From: UBA8950 sp034411635
GTDB lineage: Bacteria; Chloroflexota; Anaerolineae; Anaerolineales; Villigracilaceae
Direction of reading: 5' to 3'
Length of the DNA stretch: 33,132 nt
NCBI GenBank assembly: GCA_034411635.1
Contig: DAOUML010000087.1
Span: forward strand, 1-33,132
Shown here one piece after another: positions 1-7,218 of the stretch. The notes beneath the pieces are model-generated. The model ran no database searches. It saw nothing but the letters and a program-made list of their open reading frames with translations, and had not been told where the DNA came from. Numbering within the stretch: the first letter of the stretch is position 1; each line of letters starts with the position of its first letter. Position numbers and translations under genes: made by a program.

Positions 1-112
1 TTTTAGCCGACTTTCATGAACTGAGGCAGGGATTTATCCCGCCGGGTACGGTCAGTAAGGCGGCTGGCTGACAAGTGGATTTTAGATTTGGAATTGCTGA
101 TCACAATGATTT

Positions 113-141
113 TTGCTGGACTTTTTCCGCGCGGTTATGAT
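113..141 (+). promoter_or_regulatory. Probable sigma-70-type promoter of rpsB-tsf
   Basis: TTGCTG at 113-118 and TATGAT at 136-141 are separated by 17 bases, a near-consensus -35/-10 pair. A second -10-like hexamer, TATACT, follows directly at 141-146. Transcription would start near 148 and give a leader of about 145 nt before rpsB. This was seen by eye and no start-site data support it. Confidence 0.6.
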
Positions 142-147
142 ATACTT

Positions 148-291
148 GCGCGGCTCTGGTAACAAAAACCAGGCTACATCTTGCCTGGGACGGGCATAAA
201 GCGTCCCTGAGTGGGTCATTATCCCCACTAAACCTGTCGTGCTGGCGCGCGAAAAGCCAACCGCGCCGCAAAAGACAATAAAGGAGAACCA
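148..291 (+). promoter_or_regulatory. Structured 5' leader of rpsB (candidate S2 autoregulatory RNA)
   Basis: Four hairpins sit in series between the promoter and the rpsB ribosome binding site. They are 155-160 with 168-173, 187-192 with 202-207, 210-215 with 224-229, and 244-249 with 262-267. The last lies just upstream of the AAGGAG at 281-286. Ribosomal protein leaders, including rpsB leaders in several phyla, commonly bind their own product to repress translation. That role here is inference from position and structure only. Confidence 0.45.
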
Positions 292-1164
292 ATGGCTGTT
301 ATTTCCATGAAAGCCCTGCTAGAGAGCGGCGTGCATTTTGGACACCGCACCAATAAATGGGACCCCCGCATGAAGCCGTACATCTTCACCGAGCGTAACG
401 GCATTCATATCATTGACCTGCAACAAACGGTCAAATCAATCAATGCTGCCTACAACACCATTCGCGATACGGTCCAAAAAGGCGGCACAATTCTTTTCGT
501 TGGCACCAAACGCCAGGCGCAGGAAACAGTTCGAGAAGAGGCTGTCCGCTGTGGGATGCCTTACGTCACCGAACGCTGGCTGGGTGGCATGCTCACCAAC
601 TGGCACACCATCAATCAGCGCGTTCAAGAAATGGAACGGCTCGAAAACATGCGCGATAGCGGTGAAATCAACCGTCTGACCAAAAAAGAAGGCCTGCTGA
701 TTGAGCGCGATATTAATCGCCTGCAAACCCGGCTCGAAGGCGTGCGCCAGATGAAACGCGTGCCCGACCTGGTCTTTATGGTGGATGTTGGCCGCGAAGA
801 AACCGCCCTGCACGAGTGCAACCTGCTCGGTATTCCCGTCATTGCGCTGGTCGATACCAATTGCAACCCGCAAAAGGTTGATTATGTCATCCCTTCCAAT
901 GATGATGCCATTCGCGCCATCAAACTGTTGGTTGCCAAAATTGCCGATGCCGTATTGGAAGGAAAAGCCATGCGCAAAGACGATGAGATGACCGCAGATG
1001 AAATCGCGCTGGCCCCATCGGTGAGAGAAAGCAAAGTGCGTAAATTCGCCCGCATGGACAACGAAGATGAACTGGGCGATGAAGATTTGCTGGGCGACGC
1101 CACCCTGGCGAAATTGACCCCTGCAACCATTGAAGAAGAAGCCACCGAAGAAAAATCGGAATAG
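292..1164 (+). CDS. rpsB: 30S ribosomal protein S2
   Basis: S2 is a late-assembling protein of the small ribosomal subunit, needed to recruit S1-like factors and mRNA. The 290-residue product has the family blocks HFGHRTNKWDPRMKPYIF near the N terminus, ERWLGGMLTNW around residue 95, and IPVIALVDTNCNP followed by IPSNDDAIRAI around 180-210. It is about 50 residues longer than E. coli S2. The extra length is an acidic C-terminal tail (residues about 250-290) rich in Glu and Asp. ATG 292 follows AAGGAG at 281-286. The gene leads a transcript with tsf 27 bases downstream, the classic rpsB-tsf pair, and a structured leader precedes it. Confidence 0.98.
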   Translation: MAVISMKALLESGVHFGHRTNKWDPRMKPYIFTERNGIHIIDLQQTVKSINAAYNTIRDTVQKGGTILFVGTKRQAQETVREEAVRCGMPYVTERWLGGMLTNWHTINQRVQEMERLENMRDSGEINRLTKKEGLLIERDINRLQTRLEGVRQMKRVPDLVFMVDVGREETALHECNLLGIPVIALVDTNCNPQKVDYVIPSNDDAIRAIKLLVAKIADAVLEGKAMRKDDEMTADEIALAPSVRESKVRKFARMDNEDELGDEDLLGDATLAKLTPATIEEEATEEKSE

Positions 1165-1191
1165 AGTTAATTTTTAAGGTAAGAGGACACT

Positions 1192-1797
1192 ATGGAAATT
1201 ACTGCCCAGATGGTAAAAGAATTGCGCGCTGCCACAAACGCCGGCATTCTGGATTGCCGCAAAGCGCTAACCGAAGCCAACGGCGATTTCAACAAGGCCG
1301 TTGATTGGCTACGCGAAAAAGGGATGGCAACCGCCGCAAAGCGCTCCGATCGTCAATCCTCCAACGGCGTTGTCGAACTGTATTCACACGGCGGTGGACG
1401 CGTTGGCGTGATGGTGGAAGTAAACTGTGAAACCGATTTTGTTGCCCGCGCTGAAAACTTCCGCAATTTTGCGCATGAAGTTGCCCTGCAAATTGCCGCC
1501 ACCGCCCCGCGCTACATCAGCGAAACAGAAATCCCCGCCGATGTGCTGGAGCATGAAGCCGCCATTGCCAAGAAACGCGTTATCGAAGAGGGCAAACCCG
1601 AAGCAGTTGCCGATAAAATCGTCGAAGGCCGCCTCAACAAGTTCCGCGATGAAGTTTGCCTGCTGCGCCAGGCCTACATCCGCGATGAGCAAGTGACCAT
1701 CGAGAAACTGCTGCATTCGATCATTGCCAGCACCGGTGAAAATGTCATCATTCGCCGTTTCCAGCGGTGGGAACTGGGCGAAAGCACCAGCGAATAA
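1192..1797 (+). CDS. tsf: Translation elongation factor Ts
   Basis: EF-Ts is the guanine nucleotide exchange factor that recycles EF-Tu-GDP to EF-Tu-GTP. The N-terminal UBA-like part (residues 1-40) carries the typical KELRAATNAGILDCRKAL block. It is followed by the family signature around VEVNCETDFVAR (about residues 77-88), which contacts EF-Tu. At 201 residues this is the short form, with one core domain; E. coli EF-Ts has about 283 residues. A purine-rich AGAGGA at 1182-1187 precedes ATG 1192. A strong intrinsic terminator follows the stop, so rpsB and tsf form a two-gene transcript separate from pyrH, unless there is read-through. Confidence 0.97.
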   Translation: MEITAQMVKELRAATNAGILDCRKALTEANGDFNKAVDWLREKGMATAAKRSDRQSSNGVVELYSHGGGRVGVMVEVNCETDFVARAENFRNFAHEVALQIAATAPRYISETEIPADVLEHEAAIAKKRVIEEGKPEAVADKIVEGRLNKFRDEVCLLRQAYIRDEQVTIEKLLHSIIASTGENVIIRRFQRWELGESTSE

Positions 1798-1804
1798 AAA
1801 AACC

Positions 1805-1833
1805 AAAGCCAACCAGAAGGTTGGCTTTTTTTT
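1805..1833 (+). terminator. Intrinsic terminator after tsf
   Basis: A perfect 10-bp stem pairs 1805-1814 with 1819-1828 around the loop AGAA. It runs into eight consecutive T residues at 1826-1833. The hairpin starts a few bases after the tsf stop codon. Confidence 0.9.
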
Positions 1834-1861
1834 CGTGTCCTAACAAATTCAAGGAGAAAAA

Positions 1862-2578
1862 ATGGCTGAACTTAAATATCGGCGTATCTTACTTAAACTT
1901 AGTGGCGAGGCGTTGGGTGGTGAAGCAGGTTTTGGCATTAATGTCTCAGAAGTTGAGGCCATTGCCCGCCGGGTAAAAGAAATTTATGATATGAAAGCCG
2001 AAATTGCAATTGTGATTGGCGCGGGCAATTTATGGCGAGGCAAACAAGGCCTTGAGCGCGGCATGGATCGCGCCACCGCAGATTATATGGGCATGCTCGG
2101 CACGATGATGAATGCCATGGCCCTGATGGATGCGCTGGAACGACAAAACGTATTTACTCGCGTGATGTCGGCCATTGAAATGCGCGCCATTGCCGAACCA
2201 TATATCCGCCGCCGGGCCATCCGTCACCTTGAAAAAGGACGGGTGGTTATCTTTGGCGCCGGTACGGGCAACCCATTCTTTTCCACCGATACAGCCGCCG
2301 CGCTGCGCGCCACTGAAATTGACGCCGATGTCGTTATTAAAGCCACCAAAGTAGACGGCGTATATGACTCTGACCCCAAGAAAAACGCCAACGCGGTTAA
2401 ATTTGAACACCTGACATACATCGACGTTCTCAACCGCCGCCTGGCGGTAATGGACTCAACCGCAATTACACATTGCATGGAAAACAAAATTCCATTGCTT
2501 GTGTTGAATTTATGGGACGAAATCGCGCTTAAGCAGGCTTTGCACGGCGAAAAAGTAGGCACTTTAATTTCAGCCTGA
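1862..2578 (+). CDS. pyrH: UMP kinase
   Basis: PyrH phosphorylates UMP to UDP with ATP, the committed step from de novo pyrimidine synthesis to UTP and CTP. It belongs to the amino-acid kinase fold, unrelated to eukaryotic UMP/CMP kinases. The 238-residue protein has the usual bacterial length. Visible motifs are KLSGEALGG near residue 10, VIGAGNLWRG near 53, the MGMLGTMMNAMAL helix, GTGNPFFSTDTAAALRA around 135-150, and KATKVDGVYDSDPKKN around 160-175. ATG 1862 is placed by AAGGAG at 1851-1856. It lies between tsf and frr, the common bacterial order, but a 550-bp repeat-filled gap separates it from frr. Confidence 0.97.
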   Translation: MAELKYRRILLKLSGEALGGEAGFGINVSEVEAIARRVKEIYDMKAEIAIVIGAGNLWRGKQGLERGMDRATADYMGMLGTMMNAMALMDALERQNVFTRVMSAIEMRAIAEPYIRRRAIRHLEKGRVVIFGAGTGNPFFSTDTAAALRATEIDADVVIKATKVDGVYDSDPKKNANAVKFEHLTYIDVLNRRLAVMDSTAITHCMENKIPLLVLNLWDEIALKQALHGEKVGTLISA

Positions 2579-2629
2579 TGAAACTATTTTGGGTGCATTC
2601 CATTTGAGACTCTACTGAAAAAAGGCAAT

Positions 2630-2788
2630 TAAACACAAAGGACACAAAGTACACGAAGGATTCTTGAGAACCTAATTTGAAATCTTCAAATTTCGCGCAA
2701 GACGCATGACGAAATTTGCGCAACGTCTTAAAAACTTTGTGACCTTTGCCTGCACCGCGCGCAGGCACGCGTGTGTCCTTCGTGTTTA
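2630..2788. repeat. MITE-like element with 17-bp terminal inverted repeats
   Basis: The left end (2630-2646, TAAACACAAAGGACACA) and the right end (2772-2788) are inverted copies matching at 16 of 17 positions. The 159-bp interior has smaller inverted motifs, including GCCTGC/GCAGGC near 2749-2766, and no coding capacity. Similar ACACAAAGGACAC repeats are widespread between genes in many bacteria; mobility here is inference. Confidence 0.6.
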
Positions 2789-2877
2789 GAAAAGGTTTTT
2801 GCAGTGAAGTCATTTGAGTTATTGATGGAACGTCCCGAAGGTTTCTGATGAGCGCTCGCGATGAAGCCGAACCGATC

Positions 2878-2907
2878 AACAGCCCGGCGCTAAAGCGTCG
2901 GGCTGTT
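2878..2907 (+). terminator. Strong GC-rich hairpin, possible terminator
   Basis: A 13-bp stem with one G-T wobble pairs 2878-2890 with 2895-2907 around a TAAA loop. Only three T residues (2906-2908) follow, so Rho-independent termination is plausible but not textbook. It lies about 300 bases past pyrH and may end the pyrH transcript or a small RNA. Confidence 0.5.
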
Positions 2908-2931
2908 TACACCCACGCGCATTCGATACAA

Positions 2932-3047
2932 CGCCGCCTAAATAGTCCCTCATCCCCAACCCTTCTCCCGGTGGGAGAAGGGAGCATTTCTCCCTCTCCC
3001 ACCGGGAGAGGGCCGGGGTGAGGGAGAAAGGCCGACTTTAAGAAAAG
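2932..3047. repeat. CCCTC/GAGGG palindromic element, copy 1
   Basis: This is a long imperfect palindrome built of CCCTCATCCCC, CCCTTCTCCC and their complements. The right end reads GGCCGACTTTAAGAAA. It corresponds to the element at 14924-15050, but the left terminal repeat is eroded and the core is inverted relative to that copy. Confidence 0.75.
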
Positions 3048-3129
3048 CGTGCGGAATCGCCGCTGGTCAGTAGCGTAAATTCAAACTTTAAGGTATCCTT
3101 AGTACATCCAAACAAATTCGGAGGCCGAT

Positions 3130-3687
3130 GTGATAAAGGACTTACTAAAAGAAGTTGACTCGCGCATGCGCAGCGCAATTAGCGTGCTGGAGCATGACCT
3201 TTCCGGTATCCGCACCGGGCGCGCCCACCCGGCTCTGGTCGAAAAAATCCAGGTCGAATACTATGGCGCGGAAACCCCGCTCCTGCAACTGGCATCGATC
3301 AGCGTCCCTGAGCCGCGTTCGCTGCTGATCAAACCTTTCGACAAATCGACATTGAAAGCGGTCGAACGCGCCATTCTGGCATCAGACCTCGGCCTAACCC
3401 CCAACAACGATGGACAGGCCATTCGGCTGAATCTGCCCGTGCTTACCGAGCAACGCCGCCGCGACCTGGTCAAACTCGTCAATCATCGCATTGAAGAGGC
3501 GCGCGTAGCAATCCGCAATGTGCGCCGCGACGGGATGAAAGACCTGAAAGAGTTTGAAAGCGAGAAAATGATTTCTGAAGACGAGCGCAAACGAGGCGAA
3601 GAAGATTTGCAGAAAATGGTAGACAAACTGGTGATAGAAATCGATGCGATTGGCAAACGCAAAGAACAAGAAATTATGGAAGTCTAA
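3130..3687 (+). CDS. frr: Ribosome recycling factor
   Basis: RRF works with EF-G to split post-termination ribosomes. The 185-residue product has the standard family length and blocks. IRTGRAHPALVEKIQVEYYG lies around residues 28-47, SISVPEPRSLLIKPFDKS around 58-75, and the protein ends in a helix finishing IGKRKEQEIMEV. The start is GTG 3130, five bases after GGAGG at 3120-3124. An ATG at 3128 is out of frame and is closed at once by TGA (3131-3133), making a start-stop pair over the true start. uppS follows after 10 bases, implying coupled translation. Confidence 0.97.
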   Translation: MIKDLLKEVDSRMRSAISVLEHDLSGIRTGRAHPALVEKIQVEYYGAETPLLQLASISVPEPRSLLIKPFDKSTLKAVERAILASDLGLTPNNDGQAIRLNLPVLTEQRRRDLVKLVNHRIEEARVAIRNVRRDGMKDLKEFESEKMISEDERKRGEEDLQKMVDKLVIEIDAIGKRKEQEIMEV

Positions 3688-3697
3688 CCCGGCATCA

Positions 3698-4444
3698 ATG
3701 AGCCAGCCCAATTTCCTTACTGATCGTGAAAAACTCCCCGCCCACGTTGCCATCATCATGGATGGCAACGGACGCTGGGCATTAAAACGCGGGTTGCCGC
3801 GCCTGGCCGGACACAAAGCCGGCACCGAAAACCTGCGCCGCGTCATTCGCGCCTGCGTTGAGTTTGGCGTTCAATACCTGACCATTTACGCATTTTCAAC
3901 CGAAAACTGGGGCCGCCCGCCGGCAGAAGTCAACGGCTTGTTGCGCATTTTGGAAGATGTCATTGACAAAGAATTGCGCGAACTCAACGAACAAGGCGTG
4001 CGCCTGCGACACATCGGACGGTTGGAACAACTGCCCTCCCACCTGCAAAAAAAGGTGATCGAGGCAATTGAACTCACCAAAAACAACACACGGCTTATTC
4101 TCAATGTCGCCTTCAATTATGGCGGGCGCGATGAAATCTTGCAAGCCGTCAAGCAAATGATTCACGACGGGGTTAACGCTGAAGACGTTTCGCCCGAAAC
4201 CTTCTCGCGTTACCTGTATACCTCCGGCATTCCTGACCCCGACCTGATCATTCGCACATCGGGCGAATTGCGCATCAGCAATTTTCTGATCTGGCAAGCC
4301 GCCTATTCTGAGTGGTACGTTACCCCAACCTACTGGCCCGATTTCGATAAAGAAGAATTCAAAAAAGCAATTGAGACTTACGCTTCCCGCGAGCGACGTT
4401 ATGGGAAAGTCTCGTCTACCGACTACGAGGAGAATCATGCGTGA
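3698..4444 (+). CDS. uppS: Isoprenyl transferase (undecaprenyl diphosphate synthase)
   Basis: This cis-prenyltransferase condenses isopentenyl diphosphate units onto farnesyl diphosphate to make the C55 lipid carrier for peptidoglycan and polysaccharides. The 248-residue form starts at ATG 3698, ten bases after the frr stop. The longer frame from 3644 would overlap frr and add residues with no family match. Motifs are IIMDGNGRW with the catalytic Asp, GHKAGTENLRRVI, TIYAFSTENWGRP, and near the C terminus PDPDLIIRTSGELRISNFL with the conserved RTSGE. No strong Shine-Dalgarno is visible, so expression may depend on coupling to frr. The stop overlaps the cdsA start by eight bases. Confidence 0.95.
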   Translation: MSQPNFLTDREKLPAHVAIIMDGNGRWALKRGLPRLAGHKAGTENLRRVIRACVEFGVQYLTIYAFSTENWGRPPAEVNGLLRILEDVIDKELRELNEQGVRLRHIGRLEQLPSHLQKKVIEAIELTKNNTRLILNVAFNYGGRDEILQAVKQMIHDGVNAEDVSPETFSRYLYTSGIPDPDLIIRTSGELRISNFLIWQAAYSEWYVTPTYWPDFDKEEFKKAIETYASRERRYGKVSSTDYEENHA

Positions 4445-5243
4445 GCGGGCTTTATCCACGCTGATTATTTTTCTAATTGGAATGCCCGCGCTCATTTTTG
4501 GGGGAATATTCTATTTTCTGCTCGTCGCCTTTTTGCTTTCTACCGCCGCCTGGGAATATGCCAATATGTTCCGGCCGGCGTTGCAGTCATCTTCCCGCCT
4601 TCTTTTGGTAGGCGGGACTTTTATTATCGCGTTTACGCGCTCATTTTTCCCTGATTACAGTCTGATTGCGCTCGAAATTTTGGCGCTGCTGGCGCTCGCG
4701 GTTCACCTCTTTCAATATGAGCGCGGCAAAGAAGGCGCAGTTGCCGGTTTTGGCGTTGTCGTAGGTGGGCTGATTTATATCGGCTGGATTGGTTCCTACC
4801 TTTTCAATTTACGCGGACTCGAACATGGCTTTTGGTGGTTTTTTCTGGTACTTCCATGCGTTTGGATGGCAGATGTAGGTGCTTACTGGATCGGCTCTGC
4901 CTATGGCAAGCACAAAATGGCCCCCCGGCTTAGCCCCAAAAAATCATGGGAGGGCTACTGGGCCGGCGTAGCCAGCGCCGTTTTGGCGGGTGCTTTCTTC
5001 GCATTTGCTTATAGCGCCTGGGGGCCGCTGCAAATTCAGGCCTGGCAGGGCGCAATTCTGGGGTTTCTCATTGGCCTGCTAACGCCACTTGGCGATTTGG
5101 GCGAAAGCATGTTCAAGCGGCAGGTTGGCATGAAAGACTCAGGCTCAATCATCCCAGGGCATGGCGGCGCGTTCGACCGCATTGACTCCTGGCTATGGGC
5201 CGCAATACTCGGATATTACTATATACAGTGGTTTCTTCTCTAA
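4437..5243 (+). CDS. cdsA: Phosphatidate cytidylyltransferase
   Basis: CdsA makes CDP-diacylglycerol from phosphatidic acid and CTP in the membrane, the branch point of phospholipid synthesis. The 268-residue protein is strongly hydrophobic with about seven or eight helices. Near the C terminus (about 221-248) it carries the family signature: SMFKRQVGMKDSG followed by IIPGHGGAFDRIDS. ATG 4437 follows GAGGAG at 4427-4432 and overlaps the uppS stop in an ATGCGTGA arrangement. The frame extends upstream to 4371, but that part lies inside uppS and has no membrane character. Coupling to uppS links lipid-carrier and phospholipid synthesis. Confidence 0.95.
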   Translation: MRERALSTLIIFLIGMPALIFGGIFYFLLVAFLLSTAAWEYANMFRPALQSSSRLLLVGGTFIIAFTRSFFPDYSLIALEILALLALAVHLFQYERGKEGAVAGFGVVVGGLIYIGWIGSYLFNLRGLEHGFWWFFLVLPCVWMADVGAYWIGSAYGKHKMAPRLSPKKSWEGYWAGVASAVLAGAFFAFAYSAWGPLQIQAWQGAILGFLIGLLTPLGDLGESMFKRQVGMKDSGSIIPGHGGAFDRIDSWLWAAILGYYYIQWFLL

Positions 5244-5249
5244 GTCAAA

Positions 5250-5279
5250 ATGTGCCATGCAGATCACTGCATGGCACAT
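5250..5279. terminator. Perfect 13-bp palindrome between cdsA and glpX
   Basis: Arms 5250-5262 and 5267-5279 are exact complements around the loop ATCA. No T-run follows, so it may be a weak terminator, an mRNA-stabilising hairpin or a protein-binding palindrome. It starts 7 bases after the cdsA stop and ends 26 bases before glpX. Confidence 0.5.
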
Positions 5280-5305
5280 AAACTTTAACCAAAGGAGCAA
5301 AACAC

Positions 5306-6298
5306 ATGGAATTAGTACGTGAGCCAACTCGAAACCTGGCCCTTGATCTGGTGCGTGTTACCGAAGCAGGAGCCCTGGCCGCTGGCCGCTTCATGGGGCG
5401 CGGCGACAAAGAAGGCGCCGACAAAGCCGCTGTCGATGCCATTCGTCTGGTGTTAAACAGCATGGATATTAACGGCGTGGTCATCATTGGCGAAGGCGAA
5501 AAAGACCAGGCCCCCATGCTCTACAATGGCGAAAGAGTTGGCACAGGCCGAAACGCGCTCGAATTTGACCTTGCGATTGATCCCATTGACGGAACCCGCC
5601 CACTGGCGTATGGACGCTCAAACGCCATCGCCATCGTCGCCATTGCGCCACGCGGAACCATGCTCGACCCCGGCCCCTTTCTCTACATGGACAAAATCGC
5701 CGTCGGCCCGGAAGCCAGGGGCGTTATCGATATCGAAAAGCCGATTCTCGATAACCTGAAAGCGATTGCCAAAGCCAAAGAAAAACGTCTTGAAGACCTG
5801 ACCTGCATCATTCTGGACCGCCCACGCCACGATGAAATGATTCGTGAAATGCGGGCGGCGGGGGCGCGCATTCGTATCATTCCAGATGGCGATGTCACCG
5901 CCGCCATGATGACCGCCTGGCCCGATACCGGCGTCGATGCGCTCTTTGGCATTGGCGGAACGCCCGAAGGAGTCATCGCGGCCTGCGCCATGCGCGCAAT
6001 GGATGGCGAAATTCAGGGCAAACTGTTTGCCCGCAATGAAGATGAACGACGCCGCGGCAAAGAAATGGGCTACGACTTCAATAAAGTGCTTACCATTCAA
6101 GACCTGGTCTCATCAGAAGATGTCTTTGTTGCCGCGACTGGCATCACCACCGGCGACTTCCTGCAAGGCGTGCGCTACACCAGCAACGGCGCTGAAACCG
6201 ACTCGCTCGTTATGCGCGGGCTAACCGGCACCATTCGCCAAATTAAAGCCAGCCACCGTTGGGACAAACTGAAGCGACTGAGCGCAATTGATTATTAG
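5306..6298 (+). CDS. glpX: Class II fructose-1,6-bisphosphatase
   Basis: GlpX-type enzymes hydrolyse fructose 1,6-bisphosphate to fructose 6-phosphate in gluconeogenesis; in autotrophs some also cleave sedoheptulose 1,7-bisphosphate. The 330-residue protein matches the family length. Motifs are VVIIGEGEKDQAPML around residue 55, the metal-binding DPIDGTRPLAYGRSNAIAIVA around 93-113, RPRHDEMIREM around 172, IPDGDVTAAM around 191 and GIGGTPEGVIAACAMRAMDG around 215-234. E. coli GlpX has DPIEGT where this has DPIDGT. AAAGGAG at 5291-5297 fixes ATG 5306. It is followed by a terminator facing a convergent lipoprotein gene and looks like a single-gene unit or a read-through extension of cdsA. Confidence 0.95.
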   Translation: MELVREPTRNLALDLVRVTEAGALAAGRFMGRGDKEGADKAAVDAIRLVLNSMDINGVVIIGEGEKDQAPMLYNGERVGTGRNALEFDLAIDPIDGTRPLAYGRSNAIAIVAIAPRGTMLDPGPFLYMDKIAVGPEARGVIDIEKPILDNLKAIAKAKEKRLEDLTCIILDRPRHDEMIREMRAAGARIRIIPDGDVTAAMMTAWPDTGVDALFGIGGTPEGVIAACAMRAMDGEIQGKLFARNEDERRRGKEMGYDFNKVLTIQDLVSSEDVFVAATGITTGDFLQGVRYTSNGAETDSLVMRGLTGTIRQIKASHRWDKLKRLSAIDY

Positions 6299-6331
6299 TT
6301 GCGCGTCGGGCCAAAATTTTATATCAAAACC

Positions 6332-6370
6332 AAAACCCGTCTCAGGCAGTTTATGCCTTAGACGGGTTTT
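6332..6370. terminator. Bidirectional terminator between convergent glpX and the DUF3298 lipoprotein gene
   Basis: A long near-perfect hairpin pairs AAAACCCGTCT (6332-6342) with AGACGGGTTTT (6360-6370), and AGGCA with TGCCT inside it. The A-run on one side and T-run on the other allow termination from both directions. Confidence 0.85.
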
Positions 6371-6390
6371 GACAATCGGGCCAGGGTTGC

Positions 6391-7218
6391 CTAATCCTGG
6401 CGGAATTGTTCCGAAAACTCGGTCTGTAAATAGTCAAAAGGGATGAGCACTTGCTGCATTCCGGCGGCGTAGGGGGCTACCTGATATTCGTCAAAGGTAA
6501 TCAGCAGGCCCTCGTAGGTCAGGTTCCAGTTGCGATAATTTTCTGGCAGTGGGTCGGCGCCGCTGCTGAAGCCGAGTTCAAAGCCAATTTCGCGGGTGAC
6601 AAGTTCGGCAGAGCAGAAAGCGGCAATCACGGTCAGAAAATCGGAATCGGGGCGAAAGAGCATGTCGAGGTTGAGCGGCTGGCCGGTTTCGAGGTCAAAG
6701 TTGAGGGTGCGAGTCAGGTGATAGGGGTGGGCGGCCCCGTCGGCGTAGCCATCCACCATAAACTGGATGCTCAGGATGTCGCCGGGCGGGGCTAGTTGCA
6801 CAAAAGTCACCTGGAAGAAACTGCCCGCTGAAACCGGCTCTTCAGAAAGGTACTCAAACCCGGATTTGAACTCGGCGGTCAGTTCTTCAACGACCTGCGC
6901 CGCCAGACGGTTAAACTCGAGAACGCGCGGGTCGTTTGAGCCTTCGAGCAGGGGAGTGTTGATTTCGAGGGTGTAAACCGGCGCTTCGCCGGTTTCACTG
7001 AAAAACTCTTCGGTAAGCGTCACCTGCTCAAACAAGCGCGGCGGCGCGGATGGGGTGAGGCTGGGCTGGGGCGTCACATCGGGGGGCGGCGGCAGGGTGG
7101 GGGTAGAGAGAATGGCGGTGGGCGTTACGGTAGATTGACGCATGGTTTGCAGCGGCATGGTGCAAGCCACCTGCGCCAACAGGAGAAATACCAGGCCAAA
7201 GAGAATTCTATTTTTCAT
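6391..7218 (-). CDS. Lipoprotein with DUF3298 (RsiV-C-like) domain
   Basis: The 275-residue protein starts with a hydrophobic signal segment ending LAQVAC, a probable lipobox with Cys about residue 19. A Pro/Thr-rich linker of about 35 residues follows, then a domain matching DUF3298. Recognisable parts are FNRLAAQVVEEL, FMVDGYADGAAHPYHLTRTLNFDLETG broken over residues 150-180, and ITFDEYQVAPYAAGMQQV near the C terminus. DUF3298 domains occur in RsiV-type lysozyme-binding anti-sigma factors and in secreted proteins of unknown role. There is no cytoplasmic anti-sigma part here, so a regulatory job is unlikely. The start overlaps the last 11 bases of the exonuclease gene and is preceded there by GGAAGGAAA, so the two are probably co-translated. 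Confidence 0.8.
   Translation of the reverse strand: MKNRILFGLVFLLLAQVACTMPLQTMRQSTVTPTAILSTPTLPPPPDVTPQPSLTPSAPPRLFEQVTLTEEFFSETGEAPVYTLEINTPLLEGSNDPRVLEFNRLAAQVVEELTAEFKSGFEYLSEEPVSAGSFFQVTFVQLAPPGDILSIQFMVDGYADGAAHPYHLTRTLNFDLETGQPLNLDMLFRPDSDFLTVIAAFCSAELVTREIGFELGFSSGADPLPENYRNWNLTYEGLLITFDEYQVAPYAAGMQQVLIPFDYLQTEFSEQFRQD

Larger units (their letters stand above)
2579..3129. other. Gene-free, repeat-filled gap between pyrH and frr
   Basis: No convincing coding frame is present. Left to right it holds an element with 17-bp terminal inverted repeats (2630-2788), a compactly foldable segment ending in a strong hairpin (2822-2907), and a CCCTC/GAGGG palindromic element (2932-3047). The frr ribosome binding site follows. 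A reverse frame through 2529-2879 follows the repeats and resembles no protein I recognise. Confidence 0.7.

Noticed and set aside
101..292. Minus-strand 63-codon frame over the rpsB leader
   Set aside because: It overlaps the promoter and hairpins exactly and has no ribosome binding site or family match.
2822..2880. Possible hammerhead ribozyme (CTGATGAG ... CGAA)
   Set aside because: The required GAAA is GAAC here, and no proper stem II closes between the two core segments.
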